A stretch of 6,984 nt of DNA from Thermoanaerobacteraceae bacterium (GCA_030016455.1 JASEJH010000030.1:3142-10125), one strand, 5' to 3'; positions 1 to 5,005 are shown, counted from the first letter of the stretch. Notes: generated by a model not told the origin, from the letters alone. Numbers and translations: made by a program.

Positions 1-761
1 TCGTAACCGAGGGGTTTGAGTGCGGCGATGGTGCCTTGTGCGATGTCGTCCACGTAAGTAAAATCGCGGGACTGCCGCCCGTCCCCGTAGATGATTAGGG
101 GTTTCCCTTCGCTAATCCACTGGATGAAACGAAAGAGGCTCATGTCCGGCCTTCCCGCCGGGCCGTAGACGGTGAAGTAGCGGAGCACCGTTACGTCGAG
201 GCCGTAAAGATAGTGGTAGGTGTAGCAGAGCGCCTCCGCCGCCTTTTTGGAAGCGGCGTAGGGGGAAAGGGGCCGGTTGGTGTCGGCATCCTCCCGGTAA
301 GGCATAGGGTTTTCTTTGCCGTAGAGGCTTGACGTGGAAGCGAGGATGAACTTTTTCACCCCGAATTCGCGGCAGAGTTCCAGGAGGTTGAGGGTGCCGG
401 TGACGTTTGTTTCCACGTAGACCCAGGGGTTGGCGACCGACTGGCGCACCCCGGCCCGGGCCGCGAGATTGATGACGGCGGCGAAAGGCGGGGTTCCTTT
501 GTTGGCGGTGTGGGCGGTGAAGATTCCGCGCAACTCCTCCAGGTTGCTAATATCGGTGTGGTAAAAGGCGAACCCGGGTATACTTTTCAGCCGGTTAAGC
601 CGCCATTTCTTCAGGCGGACATCATAGGCGTCGTTCAGGTTGTCAATGCCGGACACGCGGTAACCGTCTTGCGGCAGCATCTCCGTCACCCGTGCCGCGA
701 TAAAGCCGGCGCAGCCGGTGACCAGAACGGTTTTGGTTTCTTGGTGCAGGTTTGTGCTCAT
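1..761 (-). CDS. NAD-dependent epimerase, UDP-glucuronate 4-epimerase-like (3' end beyond window)
   Basis: Extended short-chain dehydrogenase that would invert C4 of a UDP-sugar (probably UDP-glucuronate to UDP-galacturonate) in the cytoplasm for surface polysaccharide synthesis. About 253 residues are visible of a usual 310-340; the C-terminus lies past the left edge. Visible features: Rossmann loop VTGCAGFIAA at residues 15-24, the DNLND stretch at 40-44 and NLAARAGVRQSV at 98-109, both typical of the UDP-glucuronate epimerase branch, the STSS serine block near 142-145, the catalytic YAASK (Tyr168, Lys172), and RDFTYVDDIAQG near 232-243. The ATG at 761 follows a GAGGG ribosome site about 8 bases upstream. 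One oddity is that the usual third glycine of GxxGxxG is alanine here. The family is clear; the exact sugar substrate is inferred. It points away from the vapBC pair on the other strand. Confidence 0.88.
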   Translation of the reverse strand, partial: MSTNLHQETKTVLVTGCAGFIAARVTEMLPQDGYRVSGIDNLNDAYDVRLKKWRLNRLKSIPGFAFYHTDISNLEELRGIFTAHTANKGTPPFAAVINLAARAGVRQSVANPWVYVETNVTGTLNLLELCREFGVKKFILASTSSLYGKENPMPYREDADTNRPLSPYAASKKAAEALCYTYHYLYGLDVTVLRYFTVYGPAGRPDMSLFRFIQWISEGKPLIIYGDGRQSRDFTYVDDIAQGTIAALKPLGY

Positions 762-914
762 TTTCTACCCTCTTTATCGGTTGGTGTCAAACCGCGCCGC
801 GTATTCTTTTCATCGCCGGCGAACGTCTCCCCGGTTTCAGCAAAATTCGCCGGGCGGGTGGCTTTCTCCTGCCGGAAAGGCGAGTGATCCTTGTTCTTTT
901 CCTCAGGGTTGCTT
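762..914. other. Divergent intergenic region, no gene seen
   Basis: Spacer between the leftward epimerase gene and the rightward vapBC promoter. Several frames are open, but none has protein-like composition together with a ribosome site. It holds an 8-bp inverted repeat (CCGGCGAA at 816-823, TTCGCCGG at 846-853) with a 22-base loop. This could be a leader hairpin on the epimerase transcript, but no U-run follows. I could not place a convincing epimerase promoter. Confidence 0.4.
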
Positions 915-937
915 TCCACGTGTTTATGTGTTACACT
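909..937 (+). promoter_or_regulatory. Extended -10 sigma-A promoter of the RHH/PIN toxin-antitoxin operon
   Basis: The -35 is TTGCTT at 909-914, followed by a 17-base spacer and -10 TACACT at 932-937. The -10 is preceded by TG at 929-930, giving the extended TGnTACACT form. Transcription would start near 944, leaving a leader of about 15 bases that is mostly the ribosome site GGAGGTGAGG before the ATG at 959. The -10 sits in the middle of the dyad at 915-949, so a protein bound there would block polymerase. Confidence 0.7.
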
Positions 938-949
938 TAATCACGTGGA
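915..949. promoter_or_regulatory. 35-bp dyad, probable autoregulatory operator
   Basis: The sequence is symmetric about base 932, with 15 of 17 positions pairing; only 923/941 and 927/937 fail. The outer arms are TCCACGTG (915-922) and CACGTGGA (942-949), each containing the palindrome CACGTG. The inner arms follow TTA-n-GTGT around the centre and ACAC-n-TAA after it. It covers the -10 element and reaches the ribosome site of the RHH antitoxin gene. RHH antitoxins, alone or with their PIN toxin, commonly bind repeated or inverted half-sites in their own promoter. The symmetry is seen directly; the bound protein is inferred. Confidence 0.75.
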
Positions 950-958
950 GGTGAGGTT

Positions 959-1201
959 ATGGCGGAGTACCAGAATGTTACGCTTTCGCTGCCCAAGGAG
1001 CTGCTGCGGCGGGTTAAGCATATCGCCGTCGAGCGGGGGACTTCCCTTTCCGGGCTTTTGGCGCAGTTGCTCGAGGAACTCACGTGCAAGGAGGACCTTT
1101 ACCGGCAGGCGAAGGAGCGGCACCTTGCTGTTTTGGGCCGGTTCGATTTGGGGACCGGAGGGGAAGCGCGGTGGGAGCGGGGCGAGCTGCATGCGCGGTG
1201 A
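959..1201 (+). CDS. vapB: Ribbon-helix-helix antitoxin of a VapBC pair
   Basis: Antitoxin of 80 residues that should dimerise through an RHH fold, bind its own promoter, and use its C-terminal tail to block the adjacent PIN ribonuclease. The N-terminal strand NVTLSLP (residues 6-12) and the helices LLRRVKHIAVERG and SLSGLLAQLLEEL give the CopG/Arc pattern. The tail from about residue 45 is charged and is the likely toxin-binding part. The ATG at 959 follows GGAGGTGAGG with good spacing. The last 11 bases overlap the toxin start at 1191, which implies translational coupling and co-transcription. The frame is intact. The symbol is used in the generic TA sense. Confidence 0.87.
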   Translation: MAEYQNVTLSLPKELLRRVKHIAVERGTSLSGLLAQLLEELTCKEDLYRQAKERHLAVLGRFDLGTGGEARWERGELHAR

Positions 1202-1628
1202 CGCCGGCCGGGAGTTTGTGGATACCAACGTCCTAATTTACGCGCACGATCTTTCCGCCGAGGAAAAGCAGCGCCGGGCCGCAGCACTGGTGGCGGAGCT
1301 GTGGGAGACGGGCCGGGGGTGCCTGAGCCTGCAGGTGTTGCAGGAATTTTACGTGGCGGTGACCCAGAAGGTCGCGAAGCCCTTGCCTCCGGCGGAGGCG
1401 GCCCGTCTGGTCGCCGATCTTTCCGCTTGGCGCGTCCACGTGCCTGAGGTCAGCGATCTGTTGGCGGCGATAGAGATTCAGCAGCGAAACAGGATCTCGT
1501 TTTGGGACGCGATGGTCATCCGGAGCGCCCAAGCGCTGGACTGCGCGGTCATCTGGTCGGAGGACCTGAACCCCGGTCAGGCTTACGACGGGGTGCGGGT
1601 GGTGAATCCTTTCGGGCCGGCGGGTTAG
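1191..1628 (+). CDS. vapC: VapC-type PIN-domain toxin ribonuclease
   Basis: Mg2+-dependent endoribonuclease toxin of 145 residues, the usual VapC length. The PIN acidic residues are all visible: Asp11 in FVDTNVLIYA, Glu52 in LQEFY, Asp106 in SFWDAMVI and Asp125 in WSEDLN. The ATG at 1191 is chosen because it overlaps the antitoxin end and begins just before the PIN domain. The same frame stays open back to 891, but that stretch runs across the promoter and antitoxin and is not protein-like. The last 38 coding bases and the first few after the stop are copied at 2432-2472, so the next TA module sits between two copies of this gene's 3' end. The toxin looks intact. Confidence 0.88.
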   Translation: MRGDAGREFVDTNVLIYAHDLSAEEKQRRAAALVAELWETGRGCLSLQVLQEFYVAVTQKVAKPLPPAEAARLVADLSAWRVHVPEVSDLLAAIEIQQRNRISFWDAMVIRSAQALDCAVIWSEDLNPGQAYDGVRVVNPFGPAG

Positions 1629-1631
1629 GCG
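1591..1631 (+). repeat. 41-bp direct repeat, copy 1 (3' end of vapC)
   Basis: Matches 2432-2472 at 40 of 41 positions (C at 1617 against G at 2458), with a period of 841 bases. It encodes the tail VRVVNPFGPAG and the stop codon of the vapC toxin plus a few following bases. Identity ends sharply on both sides. It could be the left end of an inserted unit or one side of a partial duplication. Confidence 0.85.
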
Positions 1632-1704
1632 GCTTCTTCCCTCGGTGAAGGAGCAGCACTTTATAAACTTTTCTGATGAAGCAGGTTGTTAAACCGGGCT
1701 GCGC

Positions 1705-1734
1705 TTGTTTTGCTTGCGGCTTAGCGCGTATAAT
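1705..1734 (+). promoter_or_regulatory. Promoter of the DUF433/DUF5615 module
   Basis: A perfect -10 TATAAT lies at 1729-1734, with a weaker -35 TTGTTT at 1705-1710 and an 18-base spacer. The predicted start is near 1741, about 12 bases before the GTG at 1753, so the leader holds little besides a GAAGGCGG ribosome site. The pair therefore has its own promoter and need not depend on read-through from vapBC. Confidence 0.65.
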
Positions 1735-1752
1735 TAGGTTGAAGGCGGCTCT

Positions 1753-2019
1753 GTGCTGCTCAGCGAAGGGGGGTTCAAAGCGGTGTTTGAGCGGATAACG
1801 GTTGATCCGCGCATAATGTGCGGTAAGCCGGTCATCAGGGGTACAAGGATACCTGTTTACTTGGTTGTTAATCTGGTTGCCGCCGGGTATTCTCTTGAAA
1901 AGATCCGGGAAGCGTACCCGAATTTACAGAAAGAGGACGTCGAGGCGGCGTTGAGGTTCGCCGGATCCCTCGCGAACTACGAGGAGCAGGAACTGCCTCC
2001 CGAGGAAGCTGCGCTGTGA
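1753..2019 (+). CDS. DUF433 antitoxin
   Basis: Antitoxin of 88 residues. The DUF433 core is complete: RITVDPRIMCGKPVIRGTRI near residues 14-33, then the helical segment GYSLEKIREAYPNLQKEDV (45-63) and the AALRFA helix. This small winged/HTH-like domain is regularly paired with DUF5615 PIN-like toxins (VapB45/VapC45-like systems), where it should bind both toxin and operator. The GTG start follows GAAGGCGG by about 6-8 bases, just downstream of a TATAAT promoter. The stop overlaps the toxin GTG by four bases (GTGA), the normal arrangement for co-translated pairs. The frame is intact although its toxin partner is broken. Confidence 0.87.
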   Translation: MLLSEGGFKAVFERITVDPRIMCGKPVIRGTRIPVYLVVNLVAAGYSLEKIREAYPNLQKEDVEAALRFAGSLANYEEQELPPEEAAL

Positions 2020-2389
2020 TTAAGTTTCTTGCGGACGAAAACATTTCGCCTCTGACGGCGGATTTTTTGCGCTCCCTGGGTTATGACGTAGTCACCGTGG
2101 CGGAATGCGGGTTAATTTCCCGGCCGGATGAAGAAATCGTTAAGTACGCCCTGGAAAGTAACAGGGCTGTTTTAACCTTGATCTTGATTTCGGCACTATT
2201 TATTACTTGAGTGCGCCGAGACGGCTGAAGGTTGTGGTTCTACGTTTAAAACAACAGACGGTAGAGGCGGCAAACGAATTATTGAAGCGGCTCGCGGCTT
2301 CCGGTAAATTGGAGGAGGAAACTGCCGCGGGTTGGGTGATGGTGGTTACGAAGACAAGGATCAGGGTGACCAGCCTTGGGCGGGATTAG
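2016..2389 (+). pseudogene. DUF5615 PIN-like toxin, one-base frameshift
   Basis: Partner toxin of the DUF433 antitoxin, starting at the GTG in the overlap. Frame one gives MIKFLADENIS... to residue 54 (AVLT), with the family's DEN motif at 7-9 and the PDEEI segment at 37-41. It then leaves the family and stops at 2210. Adding one T in the TT at 2178-2179 restores LTFDLDFGTIYYL and continues in the frame that ends at 2389 (..IRVTSLGRD), giving a normal toxin of about 124 residues. The DxDFG motif is a hallmark of this family, so the repair is convincing. It could be a true loss-of-function deletion, an assembly error, or less likely programmed frameshifting. As written the product would be a 64-residue stub lacking the second acidic cluster. 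Confidence 0.85.
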
Positions 2390-2400
2390 GCTGGATGGTG

Positions 2401-2426
2401 ACGGTTGGCAGCGGCACTTGTAAATA
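2401..2426. repeat. 26-bp dispersed repeat, copy A
   Basis: Matches 4478-4503 at 23 of 26 positions, in the same orientation. The shared core ACTTGTAAATA is preceded by TTGG-y-AGCGG. Copy A lies 12 bases after the DUF5615 toxin stop and 5 bases before the detached vapC tail. The other copy forms the upstream edge of the promoter of the TA pair at 3813-4438. This copy may be the leftover promoter edge of a lost leftward TA module, or a member of a small intergenic repeat family. Confidence 0.7.
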
Positions 2427-2431
2427 AGCGA

Positions 2432-2472
2432 GGGTGCGGGTGGTGAATCCTTTCGGGGCGGCGGGTTAGGCG
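2432..2472 (+). repeat. 41-bp direct repeat, copy 2 (orphan vapC 3' end)
   Basis: This copy matches the 3' end of the vapC gene at 1591-1631. It reads VRVVNPFGAAG and a TAG stop in one frame, but an in-frame TAA lies just upstream and no PIN toxin precedes it, so it cannot be expressed as a toxin. It is a scar. The 59 bases after it, up to the stop of the next gene at 2540, show nothing recognisable. Confidence 0.85.
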
Positions 2473-2539
2473 TGTTTGTTCGGGGCAAGCTCTCCTACTG
2501 ATTAACGCTCTTTTGCCGTGCGGGGCCTCCTTGCTCTTA

Positions 2540-2933
2540 TTATACCAACTCCAATACCCGCAGCCCGTTGACGCGCCCGAAATGTTCCAGGTTTGTGGTT
2601 AACAAAGGGAGGTTATTCGCGACGCAGGTTCCCGCGATGAAGGTGTCCCGGATACCTATTTCCTGGTTGTGGGCTTTCAGTTCCTTGTATATTTTCGCAG
2701 CAGCACGGGCTTCGGCAAGGCCAAACGGCAGAACTTCGGCGAGTTCCAAGGTCTGTAAGATCTGAGGGTCGGCCGGCCCGGAGCGCACCGTACTCGATTT
2801 CCCACGCGGTGATCGCTGAAATATAGATCTGGTCATACTCCTCGACGGCCTGTTCAAAAAGGGTTTTCTTCTTACTCTTTGCTCGCAGGTGGGCGATAAG
2901 GATCGAGGTGTCAACTAAAATTTCTCTGCCCAT
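2540..2933 (-). pseudogene. vapC: VapC-type PIN toxin, frameshifted
   Basis: Starting at the ATG at 2933, the frame reads MGREILVDTSILIAHL with Asp8, then AWEIEYGALRAG with Glu45, and loses the family near residue 54. The second half lies in the neighbouring frame: LELAEVLPFGLAEA, IGIRDTFIAGTC with the third PIN Asp, and LLTTNLEHFGRV, ending at the TAA at 2540-2542. The frame change falls in the GC run at about 2767-2781. Removing one base there joins the halves into a normal toxin of about 130 residues. The start overlaps the antitoxin end by 19 bases, as in working pairs. The cause is an inactivating one-base insertion or a sequencing error in a GC run. Confidence 0.85.
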
Positions 2934-3229
2934 TCGTTCCAGCCCCGGTCTATCTCGGCGAGCGCCTGGTCAATTACGGGGTTGTCGGCCCAGGCCCCCT
3001 TTGTCCTTTTCAGGATCGCTTTCTTGGTGGTTTTGTCGCCGTGCCTCTTTTCGTAAAGCGGTCTGGCTTGCGCTAATAGTTTTTTCAGGTCTTCGATGCG
3101 GATCCGGGCTACTCTTTCGCCCAGTTTGTATATGGGAAGACGGCCTTGTTTTGCCCACTTATAGAGGGTGGCCCGCGCCACCCCGAGAGAGTCTGCCGCT
3201 TCCTGAACCGTCAGCCATTCCTTTTCCAT
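2915..3229 (-). CDS. HTH_17 (excisionase/MerR-like) antitoxin
   Basis: DNA-binding antitoxin of 104 residues. Residues 5-48 form the excisionase-family winged helix: WLTVQEAADSLGVARATLYK, then WAKQGRLPIYKLGERVARIRIEDL. The remaining half is charged and helical and ends in RGWNEWAEKF, the likely toxin-neutralising part. The ATG at 3229 is preceded by GAGGGTGAT at suitable spacing. It overlaps the PIN toxin gene by 19 bases. This domain is also found in phage excisionases, but the overlap with a PIN gene makes antitoxin the better reading. The frame is intact. The 8-5-8 inverted repeat just upstream is a plausible operator for it. Confidence 0.82.
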   Translation of the reverse strand: MEKEWLTVQEAADSLGVARATLYKWAKQGRLPIYKLGERVARIRIEDLKKLLAQARPLYEKRHGDKTTKKAILKRTKGAWADNPVIDQALAEIDRGWNEWAEKF

Positions 3230-3259
3230 AAGCTTATCACCCTCAGGAGGTTTGTCGTT

Positions 3260-3290
3260 ATTGTATGGACAGTGTCATTGATGTCGTCAA
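3260..3290 (-). promoter_or_regulatory. Probable promoter of the HTH antitoxin/PIN operon
   Basis: On the minus strand a TTGACG -35 lies at 3290-3285. The best -10 is TACAAT at 3265-3260 with a long 19-base spacer; CATACA at 3267-3262 gives 17. The -35 is part of the second arm of the inverted repeat at 3274-3294. Confidence 0.5.
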
Positions 3291-3294
3291 TGAC
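3274..3294. promoter_or_regulatory. Perfect 8-5-8 inverted repeat, probable antitoxin operator
   Basis: GTCATTGA at 3274-3281 and TCAATGAC at 3287-3294 pair perfectly around a 5-base spacer, giving half-sites 13 bases apart centre to centre. It overlaps the -35 of the HTH antitoxin operon, so a bound dimer would repress it. There is no T-run, which argues against a terminator. Between 3295 and 3358 I see nothing else. Confidence 0.65.
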
Positions 3295-3358
3295 TAAATT
3301 TGCCCGCGGATAATGTTTCCTGCCTTAAGGTAATGTAATGGGAGTGTTGCGGTCGGCT

Positions 3359-3628
3359 TCAGCCGGTTACCCTGCCGAGGAAAGCGGCGTAGGCGCGGGC
3401 GGCTTCGTTGGCCGGGCCGGTGAAGCGGACTTCGCCCTTATCCAGCCAGACGGCGGAGTTGCAGAGTTCTTCCACCTGCTTTGGGTTGTGGGTGACGAAG
3501 ACGATGGTTACGCCCTTTTTCTGCAGCTCGCGGATGCGGTTAAGACATTTTTCCTGGAAGGCCAGGTCGCCCACGGCCAGCACCTCATCCACTAACAGGA
3601 TCTCCGCGTCCGGGTTTTCGAGGTGTCT
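3359..3628 (-). pseudogene. Polysaccharide-export ABC transporter ATPase, C-terminal fragment (Wzt/TagH type)
   Basis: About 90 residues from the 3' end of an ABC-2-type exporter ATPase. Visible are HLENPDAEILLVDEVLAVGD (Walker B with catalytic Glu and the D-loop), then FQEKCLNRIRELQKKG, the switch histidine in VFVTHN, and EELCNSAVWLDKGEV before the stop at 3359. The P-loop, Q-loop and LSGGQ-type signature are missing: upstream the frame reads SGSR and then meets the TGA that ends the rmd tail. It cannot bind ATP normally. The VLAVGD..FQ.KC wording is typical of O-antigen and teichoic acid exporters. A GTG at 3592 could start a 77-residue product, but this is most likely dead. Confidence 0.85.
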
Positions 3629-3637
3629 GGAACCGGA

Positions 3638-3812
3638 TCAATCTGCTTCCTGAGCCAGCTTCTCCTGCCACCAAAAGAGCAGGTCAGTCAGCGTCTGGCG
3701 GAAGGAGATCGCGGGTGCCCAGCCGGTATCGCGGCGGAGTTTGGCGGCGGCGCCTGCGAGCAGGGGGATATCGGTGGGGCGATAGAGTGCGGCGGCGGAG
3801 TGTAAGCTAAGG
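3638..3812 (-). pseudogene. GDP-6-deoxy-mannose reductase-like (rmd) C-terminal fragment
   Basis: About 57 residues ending at the TGA 3638-3640. They read SLHSAAALYRPTDIPLLAG, then AKLRRDTGWAPAISFRQTL and TDLLFWWQEKLAQEAD. RPTDIPLL..KLRRDTGW.P is the signature tail of RMD and GDP-mannose dehydratase-like enzymes. Residue by residue it parallels the second copy at 4550-4954, including an 18-base identical stretch (3654-3671 against 4569-4586). Homology runs up to about 3811, two bases from the stop codon of the PIN toxin gene at 3813. The rest of the gene is absent, so the TA module or a deletion has replaced it. There is no start codon or ribosome site. Confidence 0.82.
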
Positions 3813-4211
3813 TTATATCGTTTCTACTTCCCCTGATTCGCAAATAATCCTGTCTTTTGTCAGTATCCCGGCTCCATAGAATCTCGCTGTGGCCGCGATG
3901 ATCCGATCGTGAATTTCGGGGATTCCTTTGAGCCGCATTGTTTCTTCTAAGATTTCGGGGCCAAAACCGACGATTTCGAACTCCGGCTCCTCCTGAAGGA
4001 GGCGGTATAGCGCGGTAAAGTCGAACCTCACGCGGTCCTTTTCAGCTATGTTTAGTGCTTCGGCTAACACGATCGTCGGGATGAGCAGCCGCCCACCCCG
4101 GTTGCGGATTTCGTCAATGCGCTCCCTTATTTGCGGCTTTAAGCGCTGGTTTCCGGTGAAGTACCAGATGAGAATGTGTGTGTCGAGAAGGTAAAGTTTG
4201 TCGTCTGGCAT
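3813..4211 (-). CDS. vapC: VapC-type PIN-domain toxin ribonuclease
   Basis: PIN toxin of 132 residues with all four acidic positions visible: Asp10 in YLLDTHILIWY, Glu51 in VLAEALNIAEK, Asp102 in EIHDRIIAATA and Asp120 in LTKDRII. The DTHxxIW opening places it in the common VapC subgroup paired with short non-AbrB antitoxins. The ATG at 4211 follows the antitoxin stop by five bases, with GAGGA about 13 bases upstream inside the antitoxin coding end, so translation is probably coupled. The frame is intact. Its stop codon abuts the rmd fragment, and the module as a whole sits between two rmd-derived pieces. Confidence 0.88.
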   Translation of the reverse strand: MPDDKLYLLDTHILIWYFTGNQRLKPQIRERIDEIRNRGGRLLIPTIVLAEALNIAEKDRVRFDFTALYRLLQEEPEFEIVGFGPEILEETMRLKGIPEIHDRIIAATARFYGAGILTKDRIICESGEVETI

Positions 4212-4216
4212 AGGTG

Positions 4217-4438
4217 TTACAAATCCTCTAAATCCCTGAAAAGAGCTTGTTTCGCGCTTTCAACCATTTCTTCAGGGACGTCTTTACCACGAACACTACC
4301 GAAGAGAGAGGGTTTGGTTTTGCCTTTTCCGGTTTTTGCTGCCAGATCGCGGAGCAAGTCCCGCCTCAGGCGTTCTATCTCCCGCCCGAGCGCATCTACC
4401 CGCTTTAATAGGTCTTTATGGTCGTTGTAGCTAAGCAT
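4217..4438 (-). CDS. Antitoxin of the PIN toxin at 3813-4211
   Basis: Antitoxin of 73 residues. The first 35 residues (LLKRVDALGREIERLRRDLL) look like a coiled-coil helix, followed by a basic linker KTGKGKTK. The C-terminal part, SLFGSVRGKDVPEEMVESAK then FRDLEDL, is characteristic of small antitoxins always found upstream of DTH-type PIN toxins. I see no clear RHH, HTH or AbrB domain, so how it would bind DNA is unknown. The ATG at 4438 is preceded by AGGGGTG at about 7 bases. It is co-transcribed with the toxin from the promoter at 4472-4501. Confidence 0.82.
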   Translation of the reverse strand: MLSYNDHKDLLKRVDALGREIERLRRDLLRDLAAKTGKGKTKPSLFGSVRGKDVPEEMVESAKQALFRDLEDL

Positions 4439-4471
4439 GGGCTTTCACCCCTGGTTTTCGCCTTATCATCT

Positions 4472-4501
4472 ATAATAACGTTTGGTAGCGGTACTTGTAA
4501 A
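4472..4501 (-). promoter_or_regulatory. Promoter of the antitoxin/PIN operon, -35 inside a repeat
   Basis: On the minus strand, -35 TTTACA at 4501-4496, an 18-base spacer, then -10 TATTAT at 4477-4472. The whole -35 and spacer are the 26-bp repeat also found at 2401-2426. The leader to the ATG at 4438 is about 25-27 bases. Confidence 0.6.
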
Positions 4502-4503
4502 TA
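4478..4503. repeat. 26-bp dispersed repeat, copy B
   Basis: Matches 2401-2426 at 23 of 26 positions. Here the repeat supplies the -35 element and spacer of the antitoxin promoter and marks the upstream border of the TA module. From 4504 to 4549, before the decayed rmd gene, nothing is recognisable. Confidence 0.7.
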
Positions 4504-4549
4504 GTGCGGGAAAGCTCTGGGTGGTTCGGCTTACGCCGGGCCAGGGCAG

Positions 4550-4954
4550 TTACGGGTTTTCGGCGCCGGCCAGCTTCTCCTGCCACTAGGCGAACAGGTC
4601 CGCCAGGGTCTGACGGAAGGGAATTTGCGGTTCCCAACCGGTATCGCGCCGGATTTTTCCCGCGGAGCCGAGCAGCAACGGGATGTCGGTCCTGCGCTGC
4701 AGTTCCGCGGTGGACCGGAGGGTGATTTTCACTCCCGCTGCTTCGGCCAGCATCCCGGTAATTTCCCGGATGGAATCTGCAAACGTTGTAGGCTTCACTG
4801 GGGCGGCCGTGTTGCAGAAGCAGGTGGTAGGCGCGCACCACGTCACGGACGTCGGTGAAGTCCCGGGCGGCGATAACGGTGTAGCCCTGCTCCAAGAGAA
4901 ATTTAACAGGTAGCGGCCCACAAACCCGGCCGCGCCGGTGACTAACGCCTGCAC
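4550..4954 (-). pseudogene. GDP-4-dehydro-6-deoxy-D-mannose reductase-like gene (rmd), decayed
   Basis: A GTG at 4954 opens VQALVTGAAGFVGRYLLNF, a Rossmann start with an intact GxxGxxG. A one-base loss near 4899-4903 moves the reading to the next frame: LEQGYTVIAA followed directly by RDFTDVRDVVRAYHLLLQHG and EAYNVC. In normal enzymes some 140-150 residues, including the catalytic Tyr-x-x-x-Lys, separate these two blocks, so the middle is deleted. A second break near 4779-4785 returns to the first frame: DSIREITGML and TDIPLLLGSAGKIRRDTGW. The amber codon at 4586-4588 stands where the paralogous tail has Trp, and WQEKLAGAENP continues to a TAA at 4550. The family normally makes GDP-D-rhamnose or related sugars from GDP-mannose. 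This copy is dead. Confidence 0.85.
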
Positions 4955-5005
4955 TTGTCGCTCACCTTTTATTCTGGGGAGCCTCGGCCGGGGTGTCTGT
5001 TAAGC

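Noticed and set aside
785..790. A perfect TTGACA -35 box on the minus strand upstream of the epimerase
   Set aside because: A -10 at proper spacing would fall on the start codon, leaving no leader, and the sequence there is a poor -10.
816..853. 8-bp inverted repeat as a terminator or riboswitch
   Set aside because: The loop is 22 bases with no U-run, and no known riboswitch core could be recognised.
891..1190. The vapC frame stays open upstream to 891, suggesting a 245-residue protein
   Set aside because: That part runs over the promoter, dyad and antitoxin gene and reads as Arg/Ser/Cys-rich noise; the PIN domain begins right after the ATG at 1191.
2780..2914. Extension of the rear half of the frameshifted PIN toxin up to 2914 as a separate gene
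   Set aside because: Upstream of about 2780 this frame is Arg/Ser-rich noise while the neighbouring frame carries the real PIN N-terminus.
4504..4913. Several plus-strand frames across the decayed rmd gene
   Set aside because: They are antisense shadows; all family motifs lie on the minus strand.
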